From: UMGS363 sp051881815
Lineage (GTDB): Bacteria; Bacillota; Clostridia; Oscillospirales; Ruminococcaceae
Reading direction: 5' to 3'
Length of the DNA stretch: 64,000 nucleotides
Assembly: GCA_051881815.1 (NCBI GenBank)
Contig: JBJEQP010000021.1
Location: 14,547 to 78,546, forward strand
The position numbers were made by a program, and so were the translations under genes. A model generated the notes under the pieces. It did no database searches, was not told the DNA's origin, and was given only the letters and a program-made list of their open reading frames with translations. Position 1 is the stretch's first letter, and every line of letters starts with the position of its first letter. Below are positions 43,585 to 52,847 of this stretch, one piece after another.

Positions 43585-44568
43585 TCATATCCCGAAGTGT
43601 TCGGAAACCCTTTTTACGTCAATATTTATCTGTGCTTTAAGCTCGTCTATGCCGCCAAACTTAACCTCGGGACGTATGAATTCCGCAAGCGAAAGCTTGA
43701 CATTTTCGCCGTAAATATCGCCGTCAAAGCCGATCATGTATGTTTCCGCAAGAACATCTCCGCTCTCGGAAACAGTGGGCTTTACTCCGATATTCGTTAC
43801 GCCGAAATAAGTACTATCCCCGACCTTTGCCATTGAAGCGTAAACTCCGAACTTCGGAAGTATTCGTTCCGTGCCGAGCCGCTGGTTGATAGTCGGAAAA
43901 TCCATTGTTCTTCCGATGCGATTGCCGCTTATAACAGGCAGCGTAAAGAAATATTCGTACCCGAGCAGGGCGTTCGCTTCCCTTATTTGTCCGTCCGAAA
44001 TAAGCTCACGGATATGCGATGAGGATATCTTCCTGCCGTTTTTTTCGCTTACGGGAGGAACGGTTATGACCGTTATGCCGCACTCTTTGCCGAGAGCTTT
44101 CAGCGTTTCGACATTGCCCGAAGCGTTTTTCCCGAATCGGAAATCTGTGCCGCAGACAACGTATTTTGCCCGCATTTTTTCGCGCAGCACTTCCATGACG
44201 AAGCGTTCAGCCGTGTATTCCTTGAAGCTCCCGAAATCGGGCGAATATACATACTCCGCACCAAGCTGTTCAAGCATTGAAAGCTTGTCCTCACGGTTTA
44301 AGATACAGCCAAGACTGTCACCCTTTGATGTAACCGTTGCGGTATCGAATGTGAACACCGCCGCAGATATGTCCTTATTTTCACGGGCGATATCGGCAGC
44401 CTTCTCTATCACGGCTCTGTGACCGAGATGCACTCCGTCAAAAAGTCCTGCCGCAACTGCGGTTTGACTGTTTATAACGGCATCTGTGCTTGTTATATCT
44501 ATCGTAATATCACCCTCAGAAATTCTTGTAAACTGAAAATTCCATTGTTCCGACGTCTGCAATGCCAA
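43585..44568 (-). CDS. ribF: Bifunctional riboflavin kinase/FAD synthetase
   Basis: The N-terminal adenylyltransferase has GLFDGVHLGHRAVI and SSSHIRELISDGQI; the C-terminal flavokinase has RTMDFPTINQ and GVYASMAKVGDSTYFGVTNIG. The enzyme makes FMN and FAD. The start is uncertain: the ATG at 44568 overlaps truB by 53 bases and lacks a ribosome site, while GAGGGTGAT lies near 44511-44519 just before ATT/ATA codons (44508, 44502) where homologues usually begin. A non-standard start or translational coupling is possible. Confidence 0.93.
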   Translation of the reverse strand: MALQTSEQWNFQFTRISEGDITIDITSTDAVINSQTAVAAGLFDGVHLGHRAVIEKAADIARENKDISAAVFTFDTATVTSKGDSLGCILNREDKLSMLEQLGAEYVYSPDFGSFKEYTAERFVMEVLREKMRAKYVVCGTDFRFGKNASGNVETLKALGKECGITVITVPPVSEKNGRKISSSHIRELISDGQIREANALLGYEYFFTLPVISGNRIGRTMDFPTINQRLGTERILPKFGVYASMAKVGDSTYFGVTNIGVKPTVSESGDVLAETYMIGFDGDIYGENVKLSLAEFIRPEVKFGGIDELKAQINIDVKRVSEHFGI

Positions 44569-45436
44569 GACCTATGAAGCCTGCGTCTGCGCCGAAAACA
44601 CGGTGTATCCCGCCGCTCTTTATGCTGCCGCCCATCAGCTCTATTTTCAGCTTAACGCCGTTTCGGTAGAGCTTTTCTCTGTGAGCGTCCAGCCTTACGG
44701 ACGGATAATCCCCGAAAACCTTGTCGATCGGGAGAAGATATTTCTCGGCTGAATTGCCGCTGTCGGCGTTCGCCTGAAGCTCTTCAAGGCTGACGCACTC
44801 GGCAAGCGAAAATCCGCAGGCAGCCGTTCTCACAAGGCTTGTCATAACTGCGCCGCAGCCAAGCTTTTCGCCGATATCATTTATAATAGTTCGGATATAG
44901 GTTCCTCTTGAGCAGGATATCTCAAGCGTTCCTTCATGCGTTTTCTCGTCAAAGCCTGTCAGAACAAGCTTGTAGACCGTAACGGGACGTGCTTCACGCT
45001 CGACCTCTATCCCCTTTCGTGCAAGGTCATAAAGCCGCTTACCATTGACCGTTACCGCCGAATACATCGGCGGTATCTGCATTATATCCCCTCGGAAATC
45101 TCCGAGAGAAGCTTCAAGCTTTTCTTTCGTAACTTCATCGGCATGACCAAGCTCGGTCATTTTTCCCGAGGAATCCTGCGTATCGGAAGTAAATCCGAGC
45201 TTGAAGCCTGCGCAGTAGGTCTTGTCGTGATCGGGGATGATATCGCAGGCTTTTGTTGCCTTTCCGACAAAAACGGGAAGCACTCCCGTTGCCATCGGAT
45301 CAAGCGTTCCTGCATGACCGAGTCTGCGAAGGCGCAGTATTCCCCTCATTTTTGCAATAACATCGAACGAGGTGAAGCCCTGCGGCTTGTTCACGCAGAT
45401 TATTCCGTTTAAATTGTCATTTTTGCCGCCGATCAT
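44516..45436 (-). CDS. truB: tRNA pseudouridine(55) synthase
   Basis: This 306-residue enzyme has the catalytic Asp46 in GHAGTLDPMATGVLPV and the family motifs NKPQGFTSFDV and CSRGTYIRTIINDIGEKLGCGA. It makes pseudouridine 55 in tRNA. The start overlaps the nrnA stop (ATGA), in the usual rbfA-nrnA-truB-ribF order. Confidence 0.96.
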   Translation of the reverse strand: MIGGKNDNLNGIICVNKPQGFTSFDVIAKMRGILRLRRLGHAGTLDPMATGVLPVFVGKATKACDIIPDHDKTYCAGFKLGFTSDTQDSSGKMTELGHADEVTKEKLEASLGDFRGDIMQIPPMYSAVTVNGKRLYDLARKGIEVEREARPVTVYKLVLTGFDEKTHEGTLEISCSRGTYIRTIINDIGEKLGCGAVMTSLVRTAACGFSLAECVSLEELQANADSGNSAEKYLLPIDKVFGDYPSVRLDAHREKLYRNGVKLKIELMGGSIKSGGIHRVFGADAGFIGLGIADVGTMEFSVYKNF

Positions 45437-46401
45437 GCTTTTGCACCCGTTTCCGCAAGCGCTTTTCCGACTGCTTCGATGATCTTCGACTTTGCGTCCT
45501 CCATATCAGTCTCAAACGAGCAGCCTGCGGCCTTGATGTGACCGCCGCCGCCGAACTGCGCACAGATAGCCGAAACGTCAATGTCGCCCGTTGAACGGAG
45601 CGAAGCCTTGAACTTATGCTCCTCCTTCTGACGGATGAAAACGCCGACTTCTATCGTTTCGAGAACGGTCGTAATGCTTGCGATACCCTCGAATTCCTCT
45701 GCAGGAAGTCCTGTTCTGTTTATATCGTCAAGCGAAACCGTTGCAAGCGAGCACCGCTCGTCAAAGTAGTATTCCATATTGCCGAGAACGTGCTGTTCTA
45801 CGGCGAGTCTTGCTCTGCTCTTCTGATCGAACATCCTGCGGTTGATCTTTCCTGCGCCGATATCAAATTTCATCAGCTCCGCAGCCGCAAAATGCGTTTC
45901 GGAGGTGCAGGAATCGAACCTGAAGCAGCCCGTATCGGTCGCCATACCCGTATAAAGGCACTTTGCGATCTTCTCGTCACATTCGGTAAGCTTCTGACTG
46001 CTCAAAAGCTTGTAGATGACCTGACAGGCAGCCGCAGCGTGAGGCTCAACGAGCGTTCTTTTTGCGTATCCCGTATTTGAGATGTGGTGATCTATGCAAA
46101 GCTCCACTCTGTCGGCATAATGCGCCAGAGCCTTGCCGAGAAGCTTCGGATCGGCAACATCGACAGCAACAACTGTCCTGACCTCAAAATCCATCGGCTC
46201 ATAGCCTTCATACATAAAGTCATAGCGCTTCGGAAGCTCATCGGAACAGTAGACATTCGCTTTCTTACCCATTTTGCGGAGTATTGCGCAGAGTCCGAAG
46301 CCTGAACCTATTGTATCGCCGTCGGGACTTGCATGGGTAAGGATATGATAGCAGTCGTTTTCACGGAGAAAATCCGCTGCTTCTTCAAAATTTATCTGCA
46401 A
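45433..46401 (-). CDS. nrnA: Bifunctional oligoribonuclease/PAP phosphatase, DHH family
   Basis: This 322-residue protein has the DHH phosphoesterase motifs (THASPDGDTIGSGFGL, VDVADPKL, IDHHISNTGYA) and a DHHA1 domain with GGGGHIKAAGCSFE. It degrades short RNA oligomers and 3'-phosphoadenosine 5'-phosphate. It lies 14 bases after rbfA. Confidence 0.94.
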   Translation of the reverse strand: MQINFEEAADFLRENDCYHILTHASPDGDTIGSGFGLCAILRKMGKKANVYCSDELPKRYDFMYEGYEPMDFEVRTVVAVDVADPKLLGKALAHYADRVELCIDHHISNTGYAKRTLVEPHAAAACQVIYKLLSSQKLTECDEKIAKCLYTGMATDTGCFRFDSCTSETHFAAAELMKFDIGAGKINRRMFDQKSRARLAVEQHVLGNMEYYFDERCSLATVSLDDINRTGLPAEEFEGIASITTVLETIEVGVFIRQKEEHKFKASLRSTGDIDVSAICAQFGGGGHIKAAGCSFETDMEDAKSKIIEAVGKALAETGAKA

Positions 46402-46415
46402 AACATCACAACCTT

Positions 46416-46802
46416 TTATTCGGTATCGTTATCAATTGCTTCTGTTTCGTTTTCGGCAGGGAGAATGTCATGGAGCATCTGTGAGATCTCTGCCGAATGT
46501 TCGATCGAATTATCGGGGATAAAATGCAGCTCGGGACATCTTCTGATATGAAGCTTGTTGGTTATCTCACGGCGGAGCATTCCCGAAGCGTTCTGAAGTC
46601 CCTTAACGGCATTTTCTGCATCGTCCATTCCGTTGAAGCTGGAGATAAAGACCTTGCAGTGCGAGCTGTCGCCCGAAAGCTCAACACGAACGACGGAAAC
46701 CGCCATTGAGTTGACTCTCGGATCCTTGACACGCTCTCTTATAAGACCTGCGATCTCGCGCATTATATCTTCGGAAAGGCGCATATTCTTAAAATTAGGC
46801 AT
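46416..46802 (-). CDS. rbfA: Ribosome-binding factor A
   Basis: This 128-residue protein shows the family pattern RLSEDIMREIAGLIRERVKDPRV, VVRVELSGDSSHCKVFISSF and RRCPELHFIPDNSIEHSAEI. It helps 30S subunit maturation at the 16S rRNA 5' helix. It follows infB by 21 bases. Confidence 0.94.
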   Translation of the reverse strand: MPNFKNMRLSEDIMREIAGLIRERVKDPRVNSMAVSVVRVELSGDSSHCKVFISSFNGMDDAENAVKGLQNASGMLRREITNKLHIRRCPELHFIPDNSIEHSAEISQMLHDILPAENETEAIDNDTE

Positions 46803-46823
46803 ATAAACTCCTTTTATCTAAAA

Positions 46824-49448
46824 TCAGTCTGCCTTTGTTTCTTCCATCATATACGCTTCAAAAATATCTCCGACCTTAACGTCGTTGAACTTTTCAAGCG
46901 TGATACCGCACTCATAGCCCTCGGCAACTTCCTTAACATCGTCCTTGAAGCGCTTGAGTGAGGACATCTTGTCGTCTGCGATGATGATACCGTCACGGAC
47001 AACTCTGATCTCGGCATTTCTTGTGATCTTGCCGCTGAGAACGTAGGAACCCGAAACTGCACCAACGCCTGTGATCTTGTAAACCTGGCGAACTTCAACA
47101 CGGCCGAGGCTTACTTCGTGGAACTTCGGTGCAAGCATACCCTTCATAGCGGTCTGTATCTCTTCGATAGCATCATAGATAATTCTGTAAAGGCGGATAT
47201 CAACACCGTCACGCTTTGCATTCTCCTCTGCAACGGGATCGGGACGAACGTTGAAGCCGACAATGATAGCGTTTGAAGCATCTGCAAGCATAACGTCGCT
47301 CTCGGAAACTGCGCCTACGCCTCCGTGGATGACCTTAACACGGACTTCATCGTTGGAGAGCTTTTCAAGCGACTGTCGTACAGCTTCGACCGAGCCCTGA
47401 ACGTCTGCCTTGACGATGATAGGAAGCTCCTTGATCTCGCCCTGTTCGATCTGGCTGAAGAGGTTGTCGAGTGTGACCTTCTGATACTGATTGAACTGTT
47501 CCTGCTTTGCTTCGTGCTTACGCTGTTCAACAAGCTCTCTTGCAAGGCGCTCATCCTCAACAGCGTTGAAGGTATCGCCTGCGGAAGGAACCTCTGCAAG
47601 ACCTGTGATCTCAACAGGACAGGAAGGACCTGCTTCGCTTACAACTTCGCCCTTGTCGTTGGTCATAACTCTTACCCTGCCGACAGCCGTGCCTGCGATG
47701 ATGATATCTCCGGTGTGGAGAGTACCGTTCTGAACGAGGAGAGTTGCGATAGGACCTCTGCCCTTGTCAAGACGCGCTTCGATAACAGCACCCTTTGCAA
47801 GTCTGTTCGGGTTAGCCTTGTACTCTGCAACCTCGGCAACGAGAAGAACGTTTTCGAGAAGCTCGTCAATGCCCATACCTGTCTTTGCGGAAATGGGAAC
47901 GCAGATAACATCGCCGCCCCATTCCTCTACAACGAGGTTGTGTTCGGTAAGCTGCTGCTTGATATTTTCGGGGTTCGCACCCGGCTTATCCATCTTGTTG
48001 ATAGCAACGATTATCGGGATATTCGCTGCCTTTGCGTGGTTGATAGCTTCAACAGTCTGCGGCATGATACCGTCATCCGCAGCGACAACGAGGATAGCGA
48101 TATCGGTTACGGACGCACCTCTTGCTCTCATTGAAGTGAAGGCCTCATGACCCGGCGTATCGAGGAAGGTGATGTCCTTGTCGTTGTATTTTACTCTGTA
48201 AGCACCGATATGCTGTGTGATACCGCCTGCTTCGGTAGCCGTAACGTGAGCATTTCTGATATGGTCAAGGAGTGAAGTTTTACCGTGGTCAACGTGACCC
48301 ATAACAACAACGACAGGTGCTCTTTCTTCGCCCTCGCCGTCATCATCGGAATCGTCGATAAGACGCTCTTCAATAGTAATGATAACTTCCTTTTCAACCT
48401 TTGCGCCAAGCTCTTCCGCAACGAGTGAAGCTGTATCAAAGTCGATCACCTGATTGATCGTGCACATCTCTCCAAGACCCATGAGCTTCTTGATGACCTC
48501 GGTAGCTGTTACTTTAAGTCTTGAAGCAAGCTCGGAAACGACGATCTCATCGGGAATGAGAACCTTGAGCTGCTGCTTTCTTGCTCTTTCAAGCTCAAGT
48601 CTGCGGAGCTTGTCGGCTTCGGACTCGTGCTTGTTGGAATACTGCTGCTGTTTTCTCTGCTGGGATTTCTGTGTAAGCTTCTGCTTCTTGGAGAAATTGT
48701 CCTTGTGTCTGCCGTTCTGAACGGGAGCGATGTTCTCGTACTTTTCGTTGTACTTGTCGATCTCGACATAAGAACCTCTTGTATCTACCTTGTGAAGCTT
48801 CTGGTCTACTGTATTGCTTGAAGCGTCAGCAAACTTGAAATCGAGCTTTGTCTTATTCTGATTCTGCTCCTTGTTCTGCTGCGGCTTCTGTTCGGATTTC
48901 TTGTTTTTGTTCTGCTCGTTAGCTTTAAGAGCCTGCTGTGCATTGAAGCGTTCAGCCTTGTTCTTCTGCTCGTTTTTGTTGTTATGAACGGCAGGCTTCG
49001 GCTGCTCGTTCTTTACCTCGGGCTTGGGCTGCGGCTTTGGAGCTTCCTGCTTCTGCTGGGGCTTCGGAGCTTCCTTCTTTGCCTCGGGCTTGGGAGCCTC
49101 CGTTTTTGCGGATTCGGGCTTCGGAGCGTCCTTCTTCACAGGCTTCTTTGCATCGTTTTTAGGCTGTTCCGATTTTTTTGCCGGCTTCTTCTCTGCCTGC
49201 GGTTCTTCCTTCTTTACAGGCTTCGGTTCATTTCTCTTTGCAAAATAGCTGTCAAAGCTTTCCACCTGATTATTCTGTGTGTAATTTTCGAGAACGATAT
49301 TGAGCTGGTCAGCGGTAAGGCTTGCAGCAGCTTTCTTAACCTCTCCGAATTTATTTTCAATGAAGTCGATAAGCTCCTGATTGGAAATACCGAGATCCTT
49401 TGCAACATCACTTAACTTCTGTTTGGACTGCGATTTAGCGCTACTCAT
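46824..49448 (-). CDS. infB: Translation initiation factor IF-2
   Basis: This 874-residue protein has an N-terminal IF2-N motif (LSDVAKDLGISNQELIDFI) and a long Lys/Glu/Pro/Gln-rich linker (about residues 75-250). A second IF2-N motif precedes the G domain (GHVDHGKTS, DTPGHEAF, NKMD), and domains II-IV follow. It brings initiator tRNA to the 30S subunit. The low-complexity linker is longer than in E. coli-like short forms but common in Clostridia. Confidence 0.97.
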   Translation of the reverse strand: MSSAKSQSKQKLSDVAKDLGISNQELIDFIENKFGEVKKAAASLTADQLNIVLENYTQNNQVESFDSYFAKRNEPKPVKKEEPQAEKKPAKKSEQPKNDAKKPVKKDAPKPESAKTEAPKPEAKKEAPKPQQKQEAPKPQPKPEVKNEQPKPAVHNNKNEQKNKAERFNAQQALKANEQNKNKKSEQKPQQNKEQNQNKTKLDFKFADASSNTVDQKLHKVDTRGSYVEIDKYNEKYENIAPVQNGRHKDNFSKKQKLTQKSQQRKQQQYSNKHESEADKLRRLELERARKQQLKVLIPDEIVVSELASRLKVTATEVIKKLMGLGEMCTINQVIDFDTASLVAEELGAKVEKEVIITIEERLIDDSDDDGEGEERAPVVVVMGHVDHGKTSLLDHIRNAHVTATEAGGITQHIGAYRVKYNDKDITFLDTPGHEAFTSMRARGASVTDIAILVVAADDGIMPQTVEAINHAKAANIPIIVAINKMDKPGANPENIKQQLTEHNLVVEEWGGDVICVPISAKTGMGIDELLENVLLVAEVAEYKANPNRLAKGAVIEARLDKGRGPIATLLVQNGTLHTGDIIIAGTAVGRVRVMTNDKGEVVSEAGPSCPVEITGLAEVPSAGDTFNAVEDERLARELVEQRKHEAKQEQFNQYQKVTLDNLFSQIEQGEIKELPIIVKADVQGSVEAVRQSLEKLSNDEVRVKVIHGGVGAVSESDVMLADASNAIIVGFNVRPDPVAEENAKRDGVDIRLYRIIYDAIEEIQTAMKGMLAPKFHEVSLGRVEVRQVYKITGVGAVSGSYVLSGKITRNAEIRVVRDGIIIADDKMSSLKRFKDDVKEVAEGYECGITLEKFNDVKVGDIFEAYMMEETKAD

Positions 49449-49465
49449 AGGCTGTATTACCTCCG

Positions 49466-49786
49466 TTAATTCTCTGAATTTATGTCTTCGCCGATAAGAC
49501 TTTCAGCCTTCTTGGCGAACCCCTTGTCGCAAACTGCGACGATACCGACTTTTTTCCCGATCCCGTGAAAAAAATCATCTATTGTAAGGTTTGTTTTAAC
49601 TGTTTTGACGCCGTGCTTGTCGGAAAAGAAGCGGACTTCCTTTTCCGTTTTCGGTGAAATGTCCGAAGCAAGAACTATAAGCTCCGCCTTGCCTTTTTCG
49701 GCTGCTTCTTTGGACATATCAAATCCTAACGCCATTCTCCCCGATTTTCTGCACATCGAAAGGAGTCCGAAAAGCTTATTATCCAT
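49466..49786 (-). CDS. ylxQ: L7Ae-family ribosomal-type protein YlxQ
   Basis: The ATG at 49786 overlaps the end of ylxR by eight bases and gives 106 residues. It has the L7Ae/L30e/S12e core: NKLFGLLSMCRKSGRMALGF, AELIVLASDISPKTEKEV, GKKVGIVAVCDKGFAKKAESLI. It probably binds kink-turn-type RNA. It lies in the canonical nusA-ylxR-ylxQ-infB order. Confidence 0.92.
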   Translation of the reverse strand: MDNKLFGLLSMCRKSGRMALGFDMSKEAAEKGKAELIVLASDISPKTEKEVRFFSDKHGVKTVKTNLTIDDFFHGIGKKVGIVAVCDKGFAKKAESLIGEDINSEN

Positions 49787-50051
49787 TTTCCGAAAGCTCC
49801 CTTTCCATATTTGCATATACCTCGTCATCAATGCGGCAGGCGAAAGCTCTTTCAAGCTTTCTCGCCTTCTTCGCTTTTTCAAGGCACTCGCAGGAGCGGC
49901 AGATATATGCTCCTCTGCCCGATTTTTTACCCGTAATGTCAAGGCTGATCTCGCCCTCGGGCGACTTCACGATGCGGATAAGCTCCTTTTTGGGCTTCAT
50001 TTCACCGCAGCCGACGCACATTCTCATAGGTATCTTCTTTACAGCAGGCAT
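49779..50051 (-). CDS. ylxR: YlxR family RNA-binding protein (DUF448)
   Basis: This 90-residue basic protein has CVGCGEMKPKKELIRIVKSPEG and GRGAYICRSCECLEKA, the YlxR hallmarks. In characterised species the protein (RnpM) binds the RNase P RNA. It lies 17 bases after nusA. Confidence 0.94.
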   Translation of the reverse strand: MPAVKKIPMRMCVGCGEMKPKKELIRIVKSPEGEISLDITGKKSGRGAYICRSCECLEKAKKARKLERAFACRIDDEVYANMERELSENG

Positions 50052-50068
50052 ATCCTACCTCCGTTTTA

Positions 50069-51160
50069 TCATTCAGTGGGTATTTCGGGCTTTATGTCGA
50101 TCTTGTATTCGGTAAGACGTGCAGCAAGCTTTGCATTCTGTCCCTTGTTTCCGATAGCAAGTGAAAGCTGATTGTTCGGCACGATAACGGTGCACTTCTT
50201 CTCTTCGCCCTCATCCTTTGTAACGCTGATGACCTCTGCAGGAGCAAGAGCGTGTGCAACGAATACCGTGATATCTTCGTCATAAACGATAATGTCGATC
50301 TTTTCTCCGCCGAGCTCTTCAACGACCTTTTCAATTCTCGAATGCTTCGGTCCGATGCAGGCGCCGACAGGGTCAACGTTAGGATCGTTGGAAGCAACAG
50401 CGATCTTTGTTCTCGAACCTGCTTCTCTTGCGATGGACTTTATCTCAACAACGCCGTCATATATCTCGGGGATTTCAAGCTCAAAAAGACGCTTTACAAG
50501 TTCGCTGCTGCGGCGGGAGATCTTGACAGCAGGACGCTTTTCTGGGTTGATGATCTCGCAGACATAAACCTTGACGATCTGACCCTCCTTGAGGACTTCG
50601 CCGGGGATCTGCTCCTTTTTGAGCATATAAACCTCGTGTCCGTCAATTGTGAGTGTGATGTTGCCCGTTGCAGGCTCGATCTTCTGAACGGTAGCGGAAA
50701 CAGCTTCATGTACCTTATCCTTGAACTGTCCCATGATCTTATCACGCTCGAATTCCTTCATATCGTGGCGGATAGACTGCTTTGCATACTGTGCGGCAAT
50801 TCTTCCGAACTTTGAAGGCGAAAGCTTGAACGGAACTCTCTCTCCGAGCTGTGCGTTCGGATCGCATACTGCTCTTGCTTCGTCGATGTTGATCTCGTTA
50901 AGGTCGATAGGCTCATCGTCAACGACTGTTCGGAGAACGCAAACATCAAATATTTGGTTCTCGGGGTCAATGTTTACAACAAAGTCGTCACAGTATTCAT
51001 ATTCCTTTCTGACAGCTTTAAGTATAGCCTGGCTTATCTTCTCCGCAAGAACATCAACGGAGATGTTGTTTTCCTGTGCAAGCAATTCAAGAGCTTCAAA
51101 AAAGTCCTTGATAAACTGCTGCTCCTTGTTGATCTCAGGTGATTTTTTGGTTCTTCTCAT
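50069..51160 (-). CDS. nusA: Transcription termination/antitermination factor NusA
   Basis: This 363-residue protein has the NusA N-terminal domain, an S1 domain (about residues 135-200) and two KH domains (DPVGACIGPKHSRIEKVVEELGGEKIDI, LAIGNKGQNAKLAARLTEYKIDI). It lacks the C-terminal acidic repeats of E. coli NusA, as usual in Firmicutes. It lies 44 bases after rimP. Confidence 0.96.
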   Translation of the reverse strand: MRRTKKSPEINKEQQFIKDFFEALELLAQENNISVDVLAEKISQAILKAVRKEYEYCDDFVVNIDPENQIFDVCVLRTVVDDEPIDLNEINIDEARAVCDPNAQLGERVPFKLSPSKFGRIAAQYAKQSIRHDMKEFERDKIMGQFKDKVHEAVSATVQKIEPATGNITLTIDGHEVYMLKKEQIPGEVLKEGQIVKVYVCEIINPEKRPAVKISRRSSELVKRLFELEIPEIYDGVVEIKSIAREAGSRTKIAVASNDPNVDPVGACIGPKHSRIEKVVEELGGEKIDIIVYDEDITVFVAHALAPAEVISVTKDEGEEKKCTVIVPNNQLSLAIGNKGQNAKLAARLTEYKIDIKPEIPTE

Positions 51161-51204
51161 TTTTTCTGACTCCTCCTAAAATATAATATAGTTCTGCAAA
51201 GTAA

Positions 51205-51723
51205 TTATTCTTCAAAATCATCTCCGAAGAGATCTTCGTCATCGGCAAGCTTTACAAAGGCTGTATCGGAAAGCTTGATAACGGATTCCTCACCATCTCT
51301 TGCAACGGTGATCGAATCTTTGTCATACGCTTTGAGCGCTGCGATGATCTCCTTTTCTCCGTTCTCGTTCTCACGGATGAATCGTATCCTTATTGGGCAC
51401 TCGAGGAACTTCTTGAAGTGCTCCTCCTTTTTGAGTGCGCGTCCGATACCGGGCGAACCGACTTCAAGAATATAGCTCTGTTCGATCGGGTCCTTTTCAT
51501 CGAGAAGCTTTGACAGCGGGCGAGTAACATTCTCGCAGTCCTCCATGGTTGCCATATCGTCCTTCCCGTCAATGTAAACACGGAGATACCAGTATGCTCC
51601 CTCTTTTTCAAAGACGATATCCCATAGCGAAAGTCCAAGCTCGTCAATTATGGGTTTGACCATATCATAGACTTTGGCTATAGTGTTGCCGCCCTTTCCG
51701 CTTTTTGCGCTTTTTTCTGACAT
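51205..51723 (-). CDS. rimP: Ribosome maturation factor RimP
   Basis: The ATG at 51723 follows AAAGGATTGATGAA; 172 residues. Conserved segments are GLSLWDIVFEKEGAYWYLRVYID, CENVTRPLSKLLDEKDPIEQSYILEVGSPGIGRALKKEEHF. It helps 30S assembly. It is the first gene of the long rimP-to-ribF operon. A hairpin at 51769 sits in its leader. Confidence 0.95.
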   Translation of the reverse strand: MSEKSAKSGKGGNTIAKVYDMVKPIIDELGLSLWDIVFEKEGAYWYLRVYIDGKDDMATMEDCENVTRPLSKLLDEKDPIEQSYILEVGSPGIGRALKKEEHFKKFLECPIRIRFIRENENGEKEIIAALKAYDKDSITVARDGEESVIKLSDTAFVKLADDEDLFGDDFEE

Positions 51724-51768
51724 TTCATCAATCCTTTCGCAGATCTGCCGAATATTCATATAAAAACA

Positions 51769-51796
51769 AAAGGTCGGAAGCTTTCCGACCTTTCTT
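51769..51796 (-). terminator. Hairpin in the rimP leader
   Basis: AAAGGTCGGAAG and CTTTCCGACCTTT pair perfectly. On the minus strand the stem is followed by TGTTTTTATA, so it may attenuate or end read-through transcripts before rimP. Confidence 0.7.
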
Positions 51797-51883
51797 TATA
51801 ATGTTACAATTATTATAACACATTTTCAGCCGTAATGCAAGCCTTTTTACAAATTTTATAAAAAACATAACAAAGACATAACA

Positions 51884-51912
51884 AAACGCCGCACTTTTTT
51901 GTGCGGCGCTCC
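51884..51912 (-). terminator. Terminator of the H1-like/SCP2 gene
   Basis: CGCCGCAC and GTGCGGCG pair around TTTTTT. On the minus strand the stem is followed by TTTTGTTATG. Confidence 0.85.
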
Positions 51913-51936
51913 GATAAGCGTATTGTTTTGTCGGGA

Positions 51937-52605
51937 TCAGAAAGCGGAGAGGAAGAACATAAGAGCCTTCTTAACAGTACCCTCAACGTGGAGAGAGCCC
52001 TCTGCGAGAGCCTTGTAAACGTCGAGCTTTCCGTCAAGAACCTTATCGAAAGCATCTGCGTCAGCTCTTACATATACATCGTAATCATCGTATCTGTAAG
52101 GTTCAACTGCAGGGCTTCCTGCTTCGCTCAGGTAAACGTAGAAAATGCCCTCTGCAGAGCCGTTAAGCTCAATGTTTACAGCGATAGGATACTTAACAAG
52201 ATCGGTCTTGATGCCCGCAAACTTCTTCTTTGCCTTTGCAACAACAGCATCGTAAGGAGATACCTTAGGAGCCTTCGGTGCTTTTGCAGCCTTTGCCTTA
52301 GGTGCCTTTTCAGCAGGCTTTTCTGCCTTTGCAGTCTTTGCTGCAGGCTTCTTTGCAGCAGCTGTTGTCTTCTTTTCAGCAGGCTTCTTTGCAGCAGTTG
52401 TTTTCTTTTCAACGGGCTTCTTTTCTTCTGTATTCTTCGGAGCAGCAGCTGTTGTCTTCTTTTCAGCAGCCTTTGGTTCTGCAGCCTTTACCTCGGGAGT
52501 CTTAACTTCAGCGGCAGGCTTTACTGCTTCGGTTTTTGTTTCAACAGTCTTTGCAGTTTCGGTCTTCTTAACTTCGCTAGCGTTCTTCTTGTCTGTGAGT
52601 GCCAT
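51937..52605 (-). CDS. Histone H1-like Lys/Ala/Pro-rich region fused to SCP2-like domain
   Basis: The ATG at 52605 follows TGGAGGAAT and gives 222 residues. Residues about 5-125 are low-complexity Lys/Ala/Pro/Glu repeats (AEKKTTAA, KKPAEKKTTAAAKKPAAK) like bacterial histone H1-like proteins. Residues about 130-222 look like a sterol carrier protein 2-type fold (GSAEGIFYVYL, YVRADADAFDKVLDGKLDVYKALAEGSLHVEGTVKKALMF). It may bind DNA or RNA through the tail and a lipid-like ligand through the fold. It has its own promoter and terminator. Confidence 0.8.
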   Translation of the reverse strand: MALTDKKNASEVKKTETAKTVETKTEAVKPAAEVKTPEVKAAEPKAAEKKTTAAAPKNTEEKKPVEKKTTAAKKPAEKKTTAAAKKPAAKTAKAEKPAEKAPKAKAAKAPKAPKVSPYDAVVAKAKKKFAGIKTDLVKYPIAVNIELNGSAEGIFYVYLSEAGSPAVEPYRYDDYDVYVRADADAFDKVLDGKLDVYKALAEGSLHVEGTVKKALMFFLSAF

Positions 52606-52729
52606 AATAATTCCTCCATACAATTTTGATACAGACAAATTAATGTCTGAAATATAAAAACCTTTGATACTTTAGAATTGCTTTAACTGCGTTCTCTGCG
52701 TTATTTTTAATAATTTAAGAACTATTGTA

Positions 52730-52758
52730 ATTATATAACTTTTTTTCCAATAAGTCAA
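52730..52758 (-). promoter_or_regulatory. Promoter of the H1-like/SCP2 gene
   Basis: On the minus strand TTGACT (52753-52758) and TATAAT (52730-52735) are 17 bases apart. The untranslated leader of about 115 bases contains the small hairpin CAGACA/TGTCTG. Confidence 0.75.
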
Positions 52759-52847
52759 TAATTTATGAAAAATATCTAAAAATAGCCTAAAAATTTCATA
52801 AAATATATGCTTTGATTATTGCAATATGCACTTAAACAGCCGTAAAA

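Noticed and set aside
47325..48134. 269-codon plus-strand frame inside infB
   Set aside because: It is the reverse-strand shadow of infB, one of the best conserved genes in the window; Cys/Leu/Asp-rich shadow composition.
49024..49248. Cys/Phe/Gly-rich 74-codon frame opposite infB
   Set aside because: It is produced by the complement of the Lys/Pro/Glu codon repeats in the IF-2 linker.
49787..49942. 52-codon upstream extension of ylxQ
   Set aside because: It runs through ylxR in another frame; the ATG at 49786 fits both the family N-terminus and the usual overlap with ylxR.
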